Shown one piece after another: positions 9,879 through 19,378 of a stretch of 63,759 nt of DNA (position 1 is the first letter of the stretch; each line of letters opens with the position of its first letter). The position numbers and the translations under genes are program-made. A model generated the notes under the pieces. That model was not told where the DNA came from and did not search any database. It saw nothing but the letters and a program-made list of their open reading frames with translations. Where the stretch lies: the NCBI GenBank assembly GCA_009702455.1, contig WLIA01000004.1:1-63759 (forward strand), read 5' to 3'. Source of the DNA: Actinomycetota bacterium (GTDB lineage: Bacteria; Actinomycetota; Actinomycetes; Actinomycetales; Microbacteriaceae).

Positions 9879-10796
9879 ATGTCTATCGTCGGCAGAAAAG
9901 TCTCGGTCAAGGTTCCGGCCACATCGGCAAACCTAGGTCCTGGGTTTGACACGCTCGGCATGGCACTTGCGTTTTATGACGAGCTTGAAGTCGAGGCAGT
10001 AGCCGGCGACAAAGTTGTTGTCGAAGTAACCGGCGAGGGCGCTGGTGAAGTTGCCACCGACGAGAGCAATCTGGTGGTTAAGTGCATCAAGTTCACGTTT
10101 GATCGTTACGGGCAGAAAATGCCAGGGCTCAGAATCAAAGCCCACAACGTGATTCCACACGGCAGGGGAATGGGCTCATCGGGTGCAGCTGTGGTCAGCG
10201 GCATCATGGCGGCCAAAGGTCTTCTAGAAGGAATCGTTGAAATCACTTCGACAGAACTTCTCGACATCGCAACCGAGCTCGAGGGTCACCCAGACAACGT
10301 TGCACCTGCGCTTTTCGGCAGCCTCAACATCGCGTGGGAAGACGAGACCGGCGCGCACACCAAAAAGCTCTTCGTTCACCGCGGCGTCTCGCCACTCGAA
10401 CTTGTGCCCGACTTCAAGATGTCTACCGAGAAGGCCAGATCGCTTCAGCCAGAATCGGTGCCGCACGAAGATGCAGTTTTCAACGTCTCTCGCTCGGCCC
10501 TCCTAGTAGCCGCGCTAACCCAGAGCCCAGAGCTGCTGATGGCCGCCACAGAAGATCGACTGCACCAGAGCTACCGGGCCGAGGCCATGCCTGAGACCCA
10601 CGAACTCATCCAGCTGATGCGCAAAAACGGGCACGCGGCGGTGGTTTCGGGCGCAGGCCCATCGGTGCTTGTGCTGGCCAGCGACCCCGCCGAGCGCCTA
10701 GAGGCAGCCAAGCTAGCGGCAAAAAACTATCCACAATGGCGGGCTTTGCTGTTGGCTGTCGACTTCAAGGGTGCTACAGTTACCTTGCACCACTAA
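9879..10796 (+). CDS. thrB: Homoserine kinase
   Basis: A 305-residue GHMP-family kinase that phosphorylates homoserine to the substrate of ThrC. The N-terminal PATSANLGPGFDTLG and the ATP-binding loop PHGRGMGSSGAAVVSG near residue 90 are diagnostic, and the C-terminal GAGPSVLVLA motif is present. It starts 2 bp after thrC. It ends the argS-thrB unit; the 121 bp to rho hold a possible promoter but no obvious terminator, so read-through into rho is possible. Confidence 0.97.
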   Translation: MSIVGRKVSVKVPATSANLGPGFDTLGMALAFYDELEVEAVAGDKVVVEVTGEGAGEVATDESNLVVKCIKFTFDRYGQKMPGLRIKAHNVIPHGRGMGSSGAAVVSGIMAAKGLLEGIVEITSTELLDIATELEGHPDNVAPALFGSLNIAWEDETGAHTKKLFVHRGVSPLELVPDFKMSTEKARSLQPESVPHEDAVFNVSRSALLVAALTQSPELLMAATEDRLHQSYRAEAMPETHELIQLMRKNGHAAVVSGAGPSVLVLASDPAERLEAAKLAAKNYPQWRALLLAVDFKGATVTLHH

Positions 10797-10818
10797 ACAG
10801 CAGTTCATTCAGAACGCT

Positions 10819-10846
10819 TTGGTGAAATCCCTCGCAAATCTAATGC
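10819..10846 (+). promoter_or_regulatory. Possible rho promoter
   Basis: TTGGTG (10819-10824) and TAATGC (10841-10846) are separated by 16 bp in the 121-bp gap before rho. This would give a leader of roughly 65 nt. The match is only moderate, and the gap shows no other clear signal apart from the purine-rich ribosome-binding region just before the ATG. Confidence 0.3.
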
Positions 10847-10917
10847 GAACGCACGCACAGTGCGGGTGATGACTAACAAATACCAGTCATCTGAATCTCA
10901 GAAAGAGAAATAACTAC

Positions 10918-12528
10918 ATGGATGAAATCCAAGACACACCAGCAGTAAAGAAGCCACGTCGCGCAGCGGCAGAAGGCGAAACTGCAAACACCGACTCAGC
11001 CGGCGAGAAGCGACCAACCCGTCGTCGCGGCGCAAGCAAGCCTGAAGGTGCTAGCGAAGCCAGCAGCGCAGGCGACTCGTCGTCGGCAGAAAAGCCAGCT
11101 CGCGAACCACGCGAGCAGCGCCCACCGCGCGAACCGCGTGAAAAGCGTGAGTCAAACAACGATGGCGCTGCACGTGAAGGCGCTTCGAAAGACAACGAGA
11201 CTCGCAGCAACGACTCTCGCAACGATCGTGATTTCAACGACGAGCGCAGAGGCGGAAACCGCAATCGCAATCGCAACCGCGATCGTTACCGTGACCGCGA
11301 TGGTCGCAACCGCAACCGCGGCGGCAACAACCAGGGTCACGACCGTGACGAAATCGAACCAGAGATTTCTCCAGATGACGTTCTAGTTCCGGTTGCCGGA
11401 ATTCTTGACGTTCTCGACAACTACGCTTTCGTTCGCACCAGCGGTTACCTGCCTGGCTCTAACGACGTATACGTTTCACTCGGTCAGGTAAAAAAGTACA
11501 ACCTGCGCAAGGGTGACGCTGTTGTTGGCGCAATTCGTCAGCCAAAAGAGGGCGACAGCCAAGGGCGTCAGAAGTTCAACGCAATCGTGCGCGTCGACAC
11601 AATCAACGGCCAGACCCTCGAAGAGGCGGCAAACCGCGTCGAGTTCGGCAAGCTAACCCCGCTTTACCCGCAGAGTCGCTTGCGTCTCGAGACCGAAGCC
11701 AACCGCCTAAGCACGCGAATCATCGACTTGGTAGCACCAATCGGTAAGGGCCAGCGAGGTCTGATTGTTTCTCCTCCGAAGGCCGGTAAGACCTTGGTCT
11801 TGCAGGCAATCGCAAACGCAATCACAACCAACAACCCTGAGGTTCACATGATGGTTGTTTTGGTTGACGAGCGCCCCGAAGAAGTTACCGACATGCAGCG
11901 CACCGTAAAGGGCGAGGTCATTGCCTCAACTTTCGACCGCCCTGCTGAAGATCACACAACCGTTGCCGAACTGGCAATCGAGCGCGCAAAGCGCTTGGTT
12001 GAGCTTGGTCACGACGTTGTCGTGCTGCTCGACTCGATCACTCGTCTCGGTCGCGCATACAACCTGAGCGCTCCGGCCTCTGGTCGAATCCTGTCTGGTG
12101 GTGTTGACTCTGCAGCTCTTTATCCACCGAAGCGTTTCTTTGGTGCTGCGAGAAACATCGAGGATGGCGGTTCGCTAACCATCCTTGCGACCGCTCTTGT
12201 TGAGACCGGTTCGAAGATGGACGAAATCATTTTCGAAGAGTTCAAGGGAACCGGAAACATGGAGCTTCGTTTGTCTCGCGCACTTGCAGACAAGAGAATC
12301 TTCCCGGCTGTCGACGTCAACGCCTCTGGAACCCGTCGCGAAGAAATTCTGATGGCACCAGACGAGACAAAGATCATTTGGAAGCTTCGTCGCGCACTTG
12401 CCGGACTCGACCAGCAGCAGGCTCTCGAGTTGGTTCTAAACCGACTAAAGGAAACCTCGAGCAACGTTGAGTTCTTAATGCAGGTTCAGAAGTCGATGCC
12501 GATTCCGTCAGGTTCAGACCAGGACTAA
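10918..12528 (+). CDS. rho: Transcription termination factor Rho
   Basis: A 536-residue hexameric RNA helicase that ends transcription at Rho-dependent sites. Residues 1-150 are a low-complexity actinobacterial extension rich in Arg, Asn, Asp and Glu, with repeated NRNRNRDRYRDRDGRNRNRG-like runs, replacing the compact N-terminus of E. coli Rho. The RNA-binding cold-shock-like domain follows (VPVAGILDVLDNYAFVRT), then the ATPase domain with Walker A SPPKAGKTLVLQ, VVLVDERPEEVTDM, and LDSITRLGRAYN. The purine-rich stretch AGAAAGAG before the ATG is a weak ribosome-binding site. prfA starts 3 bp downstream, so the two are coupled. Confidence 0.97.
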   Translation: MDEIQDTPAVKKPRRAAAEGETANTDSAGEKRPTRRRGASKPEGASEASSAGDSSSAEKPAREPREQRPPREPREKRESNNDGAAREGASKDNETRSNDSRNDRDFNDERRGGNRNRNRNRDRYRDRDGRNRNRGGNNQGHDRDEIEPEISPDDVLVPVAGILDVLDNYAFVRTSGYLPGSNDVYVSLGQVKKYNLRKGDAVVGAIRQPKEGDSQGRQKFNAIVRVDTINGQTLEEAANRVEFGKLTPLYPQSRLRLETEANRLSTRIIDLVAPIGKGQRGLIVSPPKAGKTLVLQAIANAITTNNPEVHMMVVLVDERPEEVTDMQRTVKGEVIASTFDRPAEDHTTVAELAIERAKRLVELGHDVVVLLDSITRLGRAYNLSAPASGRILSGGVDSAALYPPKRFFGAARNIEDGGSLTILATALVETGSKMDEIIFEEFKGTGNMELRLSRALADKRIFPAVDVNASGTRREEILMAPDETKIIWKLRRALAGLDQQQALELVLNRLKETSSNVEFLMQVQKSMPIPSGSDQD

Positions 12529-12531
12529 GAA

Positions 12532-13611
12532 TTGCTCGACTCGGTACAGCCTCTTCTAGCGGAGCACCTCGCACTTCAGACCCAGTTGTCTGAGGCGAGC
12601 GTGCACGCGAACCCTGCCTTGGCGAAGAAACTAAATCGTCGCTATGCAGAGCTTGGCGCAATCGTGGCGGCCTACAACTCGGTGGTTACCCTTACCGACG
12701 ACCTAGCCGCAACTCGCGAACTCGCAAAAGAAGATGAGTCATTTGCCGACGAGGTGCCAGCCTCAGAAGAGAAGCTGGTTGCCGCAACCGAGAAACTCCG
12801 CCGCCTACTGATTCCGCGCGACCCAGATGATGGCCGTGACGTAATCATGGAAATCAAGGCCGGCGAAGGTGGTGCTGAATCGGCACTATTCGCTGCCGAC
12901 CTGCTGCGCATGTACATTCAGTACGCCAACTCGAAGGGTTGGAAGACCGAGATTCTCGACAAGAACGAGTCAGACCTCGGCGGTTACAAAGACGTGCAGA
13001 TCGCCATCAAGTCGAACACCACCGACCCTGCTCAGGGGGTCTACGCGCACCTCAAGTACGAGGGTGGCGTTCACCGTGTTCAGCGCGTTCCGGTAACCGA
13101 GACCCAGGGTCGAATTCACACTTCAGCCGCGGGCGTTCTGGTTTTTCCTGAGGTTGATGCGCCAGAAGAAGTTGAGATCAGCCAGAACGACCTTCGCATC
13201 GATGTTTACCGTTCGAGCGGCCCTGGCGGTCAGTCGGTAAACACGACAGACTCTGCCGTTCGAATCACTCACCTTCCTACCGGAATCGTCGTTTCGATGC
13301 AGAACGAGAAGTCGCAGTTGCAAAACCGCGAGGCCGCAATGCGCGTTCTTCGCGCTCGAATTCTCGCTGCGCAGCAAGAGGCAATTGACGCCGAGCAGTC
13401 TGCCGCCAGAAAGTCTCAGGTCAAGTCGGTCGACCGCAGCGAGCGAATTCGCACTTACAACTTTCCAGAGAACCGAATCGCAGATCACCGCACCGGTTAC
13501 AAGTCTTACAACCTAGATCAGGTCATGGATGGCGCTCTCGAGCCTGTCGTTCAATCGGCCATTCAGGTTGACGAAGAAGCGCGACTAGCCGCACTCGGCA
13601 CTGAAAAGTAA
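12532..13611 (+). CDS. prfA: Peptide chain release factor 1
   Basis: A 359-residue factor that reads UAA and UAG stop codons and triggers peptide release. The catalytic GGQ is at residues 232-234 in [15 protein letters not shown], and the RF1-type PxT codon-recognition tripeptide lies in [12 protein letters not shown] near residue 188, which separates it from RF2. It begins with TTG; the ribosome-binding site AGGAC sits just before the rho stop codon with suitable spacing. The methyltransferase that modifies its GGQ glutamine, prmC, follows 12 bp downstream. Confidence 0.96.
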   Translation: MLDSVQPLLAEHLALQTQLSEASVHANPALAKKLNRRYAELGAIVAAYNSVVTLTDDLAATRELAKEDESFADEVPASEEKLVAATEKLRRLLIPRDPDDGRDVIMEIKAGEGGAESALFAADLLRMYIQYANSKGWKTEILDKNESDLGGYKDVQIAIKSNTTDPAQGVYAHLKYEGGVHRVQRVPVTETQGRIHTSAAGVLVFPEVDAPEEVEISQNDLRIDVYRSSGPGGQSVNTTDSAVRITHLPTGIVVSMQNEKSQLQNREAAMRVLRARILAAQQEAIDAEQSAARKSQVKSVDRSERIRTYNFPENRIADHRTGYKSYNLDQVMDGALEPVVQSAIQVDEEARLAALGTEK

Positions 13612-13623
13612 AAGACAAACCCG

Positions 13624-14484
13624 ATGGGTGAGGTTTTACTGCGCGACGTTGTTTCTCACGCTGCCGAAAAGTTTGCGAGTGCTGGCATCGAAGCTGCACA
13701 GGTCGACGCAGAACTAATTGCGGCTCACATTTTGAGCTTCAGTCGCGGCGAGGTGCAAGCCGCCATGCAAACCGGTTTCACCCTGAACGAAGACCAGGCC
13801 AAGACTTTTGCTGAGTTCGGTGCTCGCCGATTCACGCGCGAGCCACTGCAGCACATCACAGGGTTTGCCTACTTCAGGCAATTGCAACTCTCGGTTGGCA
13901 GAGGCGTTTTTGTGCCTCGACCAGAAACCGAAACGGTTGTGCAAATCGCTATCGATGAACTTCGCGCGAGCCAACTCGCTAGCCCGATAGCGGTCGACCT
14001 TGGCACTGGCTCGGGAGCAATCGCACTTGCGATGCACACCGAAGTTGCCAAGGCGCAGGTTCACGCGGTCGAGTTATCACCTGATGCTTTCGCCTACACC
14101 TCTGCCAACTTCGAGCGCTATCCGGGTGCAAATTTGGTTCTCGGTGACATGGCCGATGCATTCAATTCGCTGAATGGTTCGGTCTCGGTTGTGATTTCGA
14201 ATCCGCCATACATTCCAGTTGACATGGTGCCAATCGACCCAGAGGTTCACCTGTTCGACCCAAAGCTCGCGCTCTACGGTGGCGACGATGGTCTCGACCT
14301 AATTCGAGTTGTGGCTGCCACCGCCAGTCGCCTGCTCGTCGACGGTGGCCTGTTGGTCATCGAGCATGCCGACACCCAGTCGGCAGCTGTCTGTGAATTA
14401 CTATTGGCAGAGGGTTTTGACCGAGTCGAAGCCCACAAAGATTTGACTGGCAGCGATCGAGCGGTTTCGGCTCGAAAGAGCTAG
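13624..14484 (+). CDS. prmC: Release factor glutamine methyltransferase
   Basis: A 286-residue SAM-dependent methyltransferase (HemK family) that methylates the glutamine of the GGQ motif in release factors. The SAM-binding motif is VDLGTGSGAIALAM near residue 123, and the catalytic NPPY is in VISNPPYIPVDMVP. The N-terminal helical domain has the expected LQHITGFAYFRQL and FVPRPETE segments. Its place directly after prfA matches the shared function. Six bp separate it from tsaC. Confidence 0.96.
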   Translation: MGEVLLRDVVSHAAEKFASAGIEAAQVDAELIAAHILSFSRGEVQAAMQTGFTLNEDQAKTFAEFGARRFTREPLQHITGFAYFRQLQLSVGRGVFVPRPETETVVQIAIDELRASQLASPIAVDLGTGSGAIALAMHTEVAKAQVHAVELSPDAFAYTSANFERYPGANLVLGDMADAFNSLNGSVSVVISNPPYIPVDMVPIDPEVHLFDPKLALYGGDDGLDLIRVVAATASRLLVDGGLLVIEHADTQSAAVCELLLAEGFDRVEAHKDLTGSDRAVSARKS

Positions 14485-14490
14485 CGAAAG

Positions 14491-15189
14491 GTGGCGACGA
14501 TGCAGAGACTTTACGACTGCGCAGTTGATACCGACCTTCTCACCGGCATGCGGCTCGCGAAAATAGCATTGCAGCGTGACGAACTGGTTGTCTTGCCGAC
14601 CGACACGGTTTATGGCCTTGCCGCAAACGCCTTCTCGCACAAGGGAGTCAAGGCTCTGCTCGATGCAAAGGGTCGCACCGCGCAATCACCACCGCCCGTG
14701 CTCATCTCTAACATGAGCCAACTCGATGCTCTAACCGAGTCTGTTCCTCAGATTGCTCGGTCGCTTGCCAACACATTCTGGCCCGGTGCGCTCACCATGA
14801 TTTTGAAGGCACAGCCTTCGCTGCAGTGGGATCTCGGCGAGACCAAAGGCACAGTCGCGTTGCGAATGCCAGATCACAAAATTGCGCTAGCGCTGTTAGA
14901 AGAGACGGGGCCGCTAGCGGTTTCCAGCGCCAACCTAACCGGTGAGTCGGCGGCCACCACCTGCCAGCAGGCCGAGGGTTACCTCGGCGCGAGCGTCTCT
15001 GCCTACCTCGATGGCGGGACATCACCTAAGGGCGAGGCCTCGACAATTCTCGACCTCACTTCAATTACCGAAAGCGTGGTTGACGGTGAAGTCGTAACCG
15101 GCGGCAAGATTCGTATCGTTCGAATCGGTGCGCTAAAGAAGGCCAAACTCAAGACCGTGGTTGGCGACTTATTCGAGGTTCAGAAGTAA
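14491..15189 (+). CDS. tsaC: Threonylcarbamoyl-AMP synthase (Sua5/YciO/YrdC family)
   Basis: Makes threonylcarbamoyl-AMP from threonine, bicarbonate and ATP, the first step of the t6A37 tRNA modification. The YrdC-domain signatures are PTDTVYGLAANAF near residue 32, the segment with FWPGALTMILK, VALRMPDH and the SSANLTGE motif. It has the short YrdC-type length (232 residues) without a C-terminal Sua5 domain. GTG at 14491 is used here, but ATG at 14500 is at least as likely, because AAAGGTGG lies at ribosome-binding distance from it. It overlaps wecA by one base (TAATG). Confidence 0.94.
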   Translation: MATMQRLYDCAVDTDLLTGMRLAKIALQRDELVVLPTDTVYGLAANAFSHKGVKALLDAKGRTAQSPPPVLISNMSQLDALTESVPQIARSLANTFWPGALTMILKAQPSLQWDLGETKGTVALRMPDHKIALALLEETGPLAVSSANLTGESAATTCQQAEGYLGASVSAYLDGGTSPKGEASTILDLTSITESVVDGEVVTGGKIRIVRIGALKKAKLKTVVGDLFEVQK

Positions 15190-16304
15190 TGCGCGCCTAT
15201 CTTCTCGTTGCACTTATCAGCGCTCTGGTGACGTTTGCACTCACCTGGGTGACTCTAAAGATTTCACACCGTTACAAGCTCTACCCGCAGATTCGTGCGC
15301 GAGACGTTCACACCAAACCAACGCCTCGACTCGGGGGAGTAGCAATGTTCGGCGGCTTCGTTGTCGCGCTGGCAGCTGCCGGAGCTCTCGGTTGGTTCAA
15401 AAGCGTTTTTGCCGAACCGGTTCAGATAATTGCAATCGTCGTTGCGGCTTTCATGATCACCCTGATCGGTTTTCTCGATGACCTATACGACCTCGACTGG
15501 ACGCTCAAGTTGGCCGGTCAGTTTGCGGTCGCTGGCATTTTGGCCTGGCAGGGTGTGCAGATAATCTCGTTGCCTATCGCGGGTCTAACCATCGGCAGCT
15601 TCGGCACATCCCTGGTTGTCACCGTCTTTCTCACGGTCTTGGTTATGAACGCGGTCAACTTTATTGACGGCTTGGATGGGCTGGTCAGCGGAGTCGTGCT
15701 CATCGGAACCGTCGTGTTCTTTGCCTACAGCTACCTGCTGGCGCAAGAGACCTCTCCTTCGAACTACTTCAACCTCGCATCGCTGCTCTCTGCGATCGTT
15801 ATTGGAATGTGCGTGGGTTTCTTGCCGCTCAACTGGCGCCCGGCCAAAATTTTCATGGGCGACTCTGGTGCGATGCTTTTGGGTCTGCTCATGGCGACCT
15901 CAGCGCTAACGGTCACCGGTCAGATCGACCCGCACATGGCTGGCAAAGAAGATCTGTTGCCGGCCTTCATTCCACTGATTCTGCCGTTGGCAATTTTGGT
16001 GCTGCCGCTGCTTGATTTCACGCTTGCTGTGCTTCGCAGACTCAGGGCTGGCAAGTCGCCTTTTGCCGCAGATCGCCAGCACATTCACCACCGACTGCAA
16101 GACCTGGGCCACAGCCACGTTGGTTCGGTTTTTGTCTTCTATATCTGGACGGCGCTCATTTCTTTGAGTTGCCTGATGTTTTTCTTTTTGCCGCTCCAGG
16201 GCATCGCGCTGTTTGTTATTTTGGGAACCATTGCAGCGAGCACATTCACTCTCTGGCCAATAGTTCAAAAACGCAGAGGAGCGAAAAATGAGCAGTCCCA
16301 TTGA
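15189..16304 (+). CDS. wecA: Undecaprenyl-phosphate glycosyl-1-phosphate transferase (MraY/WecA family)
   Basis: A 371-residue polytopic membrane enzyme that transfers a sugar-1-phosphate, usually N-acetylglucosamine-1-phosphate, to undecaprenyl phosphate to begin a cell-wall glycan. The Mg-binding and catalytic aspartates are in GFLDDLYDLDW and NAVNFIDGLDGLVSG, and the cytoplasmic loop has AADRQHIHHRLQDLGHS. About ten hydrophobic segments are visible. The ATG overlaps tsaC (TAATG), and the 3' end overlaps the next gene by 17 bp. The same neighbourhood, upstream of atp genes, is found in mycobacteria. The exact sugar is not shown by the sequence. Confidence 0.92.
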   Translation: MRAYLLVALISALVTFALTWVTLKISHRYKLYPQIRARDVHTKPTPRLGGVAMFGGFVVALAAAGALGWFKSVFAEPVQIIAIVVAAFMITLIGFLDDLYDLDWTLKLAGQFAVAGILAWQGVQIISLPIAGLTIGSFGTSLVVTVFLTVLVMNAVNFIDGLDGLVSGVVLIGTVVFFAYSYLLAQETSPSNYFNLASLLSAIVIGMCVGFLPLNWRPAKIFMGDSGAMLLGLLMATSALTVTGQIDPHMAGKEDLLPAFIPLILPLAILVLPLLDFTLAVLRRLRAGKSPFAADRQHIHHRLQDLGHSHVGSVFVFYIWTALISLSCLMFFFLPLQGIALFVILGTIAASTFTLWPIVQKRRGAKNEQSH

Positions 16305-16695
16305 GAAGTTGTTTGCGACCATCCTGAAGCAGGGTGCCTTGCTAATTGCCTTGATTGCCGCTGCCGGGGGACTCATCGGCTACCTAGTCGCCTCAACCAA
16401 CGGACTCGTGAGCGCCCTGATTGGTGCAGCCATGGCCTTCGTCTTCGTTTCGATGACCGCGCTTTCTGTTTTGTTCGGCGGCAAGCTCTCGCTCGGTGGA
16501 TTCTTCGGTGTGGTGCTCGGCGGGTGGATCGTGAAATTGCTCGGCTTTATCGCTTTGGTTGCCACGCTAAGGGGAGCTGACTTCATTGTCGGCCCGGTGC
16601 TCTTCGGAAGCGTTGTGGTCTCGATTTTGGGCAGTCTGGCACTTGATGCGGTGGCTTTCACAAAGGCCCGCATTCCAACCTTTGAGCCAAAGTAA
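16288..16695 (+). CDS. Small membrane protein upstream of the ATP synthase genes (AtpI-like position)
   Basis: A 135-residue protein with four predicted membrane segments, roughly residues 15-35, 42-62, 70-95 and 105-125, and a short charged tail. Sequence alone gives no enzyme motif. Its position between wecA and atpB matches the small membrane protein seen there in other actinobacteria, and resembles AtpI, a helper in assembly of the c-ring. The ATG lies inside the end of wecA (17-bp overlap), with GGAG as ribosome-binding site. Function is inferred from context. Confidence 0.8.
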   Translation: MSSPIEKLFATILKQGALLIALIAAAGGLIGYLVASTNGLVSALIGAAMAFVFVSMTALSVLFGGKLSLGGFFGVVLGGWIVKLLGFIALVATLRGADFIVGPVLFGSVVVSILGSLALDAVAFTKARIPTFEPK

Positions 16696-16757
16696 ACAAA
16701 GGCTGAGAATAAGGCCCAGTGCGCTACAAACCGCAATTTTGCCCGATTTTATGCTGT

Positions 16758-16763
16758 TAGGAT
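16758..16763 (+). promoter_or_regulatory. Candidate extended -10 element of the atp operon
   Basis: TAGGAT preceded by TGT, an extended -10 arrangement, lies in the 128-bp gap before atpB. The transcript would have a leader of about 55 nt containing the AGGAGA ribosome-binding site of atpB. No good -35 is visible. Confidence 0.4.
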
Positions 16764-16823
16764 ATTCGAAACCAGCCTGCCGTAAGCCCAAAAAGCTTGC
16801 CCCGACTCAGGAGAACACCGCCG

Positions 16824-17663
16824 TTGATTAACGCTCTTTCTCTGCTAACCCAGGCAGCATATGCCGAGGCTTCAGACGGTGGATTCAGCGCCCCTTCAAT
16901 CGACGAGTTTTATCCGCAGGTAATTGCTTTCCAAGGCACGTGGTTTGAGCTAGACCGAATCATGCTAATCCGCCTGTTGGTGATGACCGCTCTAATCGTG
17001 CTCTTCTGGCTTTGGTCTTCAAAGTTCAAAAAGTCCTACAAGAACAACATTCTCGTTCCCTCGCGCTTTCAATTGATGGGTGAGATTTCTCTCAACTTCG
17101 TTCGCAAGAACATCGCTCACGAGCAACTCGGCGAAAAAGACGGCGAACGCTTTTTGCCGCTGCTAACCACAATTTTCTTCTTGATTCTGGGCATGAACAT
17201 AACCGGAATCATCCCGTTCTTGAATATTGCTGGAACCTCGCGAATTGGATTGCCGGTTGTGCTGGCAGCCGTAGCATACGTGACCTTCATTTACGCAGGT
17301 GTTAGAAAGCACCGCATGAAGTTCTTCACCGCGAACCTGTTTCCGGCTGGAGTTCCTAAGGCGTTCTATGTTTTGGTTACCCCGATCGAGTTCTTGTCGA
17401 CCTTCATTCTGCGCCCGGTAACCCTTGCTCTTCGTCTCACGATGAACATGATTGCCGGCCACCTTCTGCTCGTGCTCTGTTTCTCGGCGACCCAGTTCTT
17501 CTTCTTCAACGCCGAAGGTTTCTTCAAGCTCTTCGGTGCTGGAACATTTGTGTTCGGATTTGCCTTTACTGTGTTCGAGATCTTGGTCTCGTTCTTGCAG
17601 GCATACGTTTTTACTCTTCTAACCACGGTCTACATTCAGTTGGCCTTGGCAGATGAGCACTAA
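16824..17663 (+). CDS. atpB: ATP synthase F0 subunit a
   Basis: A 279-residue membrane subunit that forms the proton half-channels next to the c-ring. The essential arginine is in LALRLTMNMIAGHLLL near residue 210, and the C-terminal helix is LQAYVFTLLTTVYIQLALADEH. The frame is open to 16797, but TTG at 16824 is chosen because AGGAGA lies 8 nt before it and the longer form would place this site inside the gene. It is the first of eight ATP synthase genes in the order atpB-E-F-H-A-G-D-C. Confidence 0.96.
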   Translation: MINALSLLTQAAYAEASDGGFSAPSIDEFYPQVIAFQGTWFELDRIMLIRLLVMTALIVLFWLWSSKFKKSYKNNILVPSRFQLMGEISLNFVRKNIAHEQLGEKDGERFLPLLTTIFFLILGMNITGIIPFLNIAGTSRIGLPVVLAAVAYVTFIYAGVRKHRMKFFTANLFPAGVPKAFYVLVTPIEFLSTFILRPVTLALRLTMNMIAGHLLLVLCFSATQFFFFNAEGFFKLFGAGTFVFGFAFTVFEILVSFLQAYVFTLLTTVYIQLALADEH

Positions 17664-17703
17664 GGGCTAGCAACCGCTAGTTCAAAACCACGGAAGGAAA
17701 TAA

Positions 17704-17937
<234 letters not shown>

Positions 17938-17956
17938 TCGCTAGGAAACCAACAAC

Positions 17957-18499
17957 ATGATTTCAAGCATTATCGTCGCGGCAGCGGAGGGTGAGGCTAA
18001 AAACCCACTCCTTCCGGCTATCTACGACATTGTCTGGTCTTCGGTTGTTTTCGCCATTCTTTTGGTCTTCTTCTGGTTCAAAGTTCTTCCGAACTTCAAG
18101 AAGAACCTCGACGCACGAACCGAAGCGATTGAGGGTCGTCTTGCGGCCGCAGAAAAGGCGCAAGCCGAAGCTGCAGCGAAGACTGCCAACATCGAAGCCG
18201 AGCAGGCAGCTGCTCGCGCGGATGCTTCACAGATTCGTGACGAGGCTCGCGCAGAAGCAGCTGTTATCGGCGTCGAGATCAAAGAGGCAGCTCAGGCAGA
18301 AGCAGCACGCTTGATTGCGTCAGCGAAGGCACAGATCGAAGCAGAAACCCAAGCCGCGCTAGTGTCTTTGCGCGCCGAGGTTGGTTCTCTGGCAGTTGAC
18401 CTCGCATCAAGCGTGGTTGGCGAAAGCCTCAAGAACGACAAGTTGGCGGCCAACGTTGTCGACTCGTTCTTGGCCGAGCTAGAGACAAAGAAGAAGTAA
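17957..18499 (+). CDS. atpF: ATP synthase F0 subunit b
   Basis: A 180-residue subunit of the peripheral stalk that holds F1 against rotation. One membrane helix lies at residues 27-47 (SSVVFAILLVFFWF), followed by a long Ala/Glu/Lys-rich coiled coil with repeated AEAAAKTA and QIRDEARAEA patterns. There is a single b gene here, so the stalk is presumably a homodimer. It begins 19 bp after atpE, and atpH follows 2 bp downstream. Confidence 0.96.
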   Translation: MISSIIVAAAEGEAKNPLLPAIYDIVWSSVVFAILLVFFWFKVLPNFKKNLDARTEAIEGRLAAAEKAQAEAAAKTANIEAEQAAARADASQIRDEARAEAAVIGVEIKEAAQAEAARLIASAKAQIEAETQAALVSLRAEVGSLAVDLASSVVGESLKNDKLAANVVDSFLAELETKKK

Positions 18500-18501
18500 C
18501 C

Positions 18502-19305
18502 ATGGCAAGCGCAACCAGACAGTCGACAGCCAAGGCAATGGTGGCCCTCAAGCCACTGCTCGCCAAGGCAGACATCAAGTTCGCAGAAGAGTTGTTTTCT
18601 CTCGGTGCGGTTCTCGCATCTAGCGCACAACTTCGCGGCATCCTTTCAGATCCTTCCGCTGACAAAGATGCGAAGGCAGGTGTGGTCAAAGCCGTTTTCG
18701 GCAAGGTCGCTTCTAAGCCTTCACTCGATTTCTTGAACTCTCTGGTTGTTTTGCGCTGGTCACGTCCGAGAGATTTGGCAATGGCACTCGAGACTCTAGC
18801 CGTTCACGCGGTTGCATCAATTGCAGCCGCAAAGAAGAATCTAGACGAACTCGAGTCATCGCTTTTCGGCTTTCAGCAGGCAATCGAGACCGACTCTGAG
18901 CTTCAGTTTGCGCTTGCAGACAAGAGCGCGAGCGAGCAGGCAAAGACCAAGCTGGTCGAAACCCTCATCAAGGGCAAGGCTTCAGCCGAGGCCGCACTCT
19001 TGATTCGCCGCGCTGTTCTCGGCAGTGGCAACCGTCGTGCGTCTTTGGTTCTCGAGACCTTCGGTAAGCAGGTATCGGCATTCGCTGATCGCCTGGTTGC
19101 AGTGGTTACGGTTGCCGCGCCAATCGATGCCAAGCAACTTGCTCGTCTAGAGAAGAGCCTCGCGGCTAGCTACGGACAGAGTTTGAAACTAAATCTAGAG
19201 ATTGACCCGGCGATACTCGGAGGCATCCGTGTTCAAATCGCTGGAGATGTAATTGACGGCACACTAGTGAGCCGTCTAAATGAGGCAAAACTTCAGCTCG
19301 CATAA
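18502..19305 (+). CDS. atpH: ATP synthase F1 subunit delta
   Basis: A 267-residue delta subunit that joins the top of F1 to the b stalk. The C-terminal part has the family segment VAAPIDAKQLARLEKSLAAS followed by NLEIDPAILGGIRVQIAGDV. It is longer than the E. coli protein (177 residues), as is usual in actinobacteria. It follows atpF by 2 bp. A 73-bp gap with a small hairpin separates it from atpA, the longest gap in the operon. Confidence 0.95.
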   Translation: MASATRQSTAKAMVALKPLLAKADIKFAEELFSLGAVLASSAQLRGILSDPSADKDAKAGVVKAVFGKVASKPSLDFLNSLVVLRWSRPRDLAMALETLAVHAVASIAAAKKNLDELESSLFGFQQAIETDSELQFALADKSASEQAKTKLVETLIKGKASAEAALLIRRAVLGSGNRRASLVLETFGKQVSAFADRLVAVVTVAAPIDAKQLARLEKSLAASYGQSLKLNLEIDPAILGGIRVQIAGDVIDGTLVSRLNEAKLQLA

Positions 19306-19324
19306 GCGAACTGATAAGAACTTC

Positions 19325-19340
19325 GGTTGATAAATCAACC
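19325..19340 (+). other. Small hairpin between atpH and atpA
   Basis: GGTTGA at 19325-19330 and TCAACC at 19335-19340 form a six-base stem, extendable by one pair, with an A/T loop. It is followed by AAGC rather than a T run, so it is not a terminator. It could be an mRNA processing or stability element that helps set the alpha/delta ratio. Confidence 0.4.
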
Positions 19341-19378
19341 AAGCAAAAACGGGTAACACCGAGAAGTAGAGGAACGAG

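Noticed and set aside
11237-11340. Short NRNRDR-coding repeats in rho that could be mistaken for a repeat array
   Set aside because: The repeats are irregular, in frame, and form the known low-complexity insert of actinobacterial Rho; there are no equal spacers as in CRISPR.
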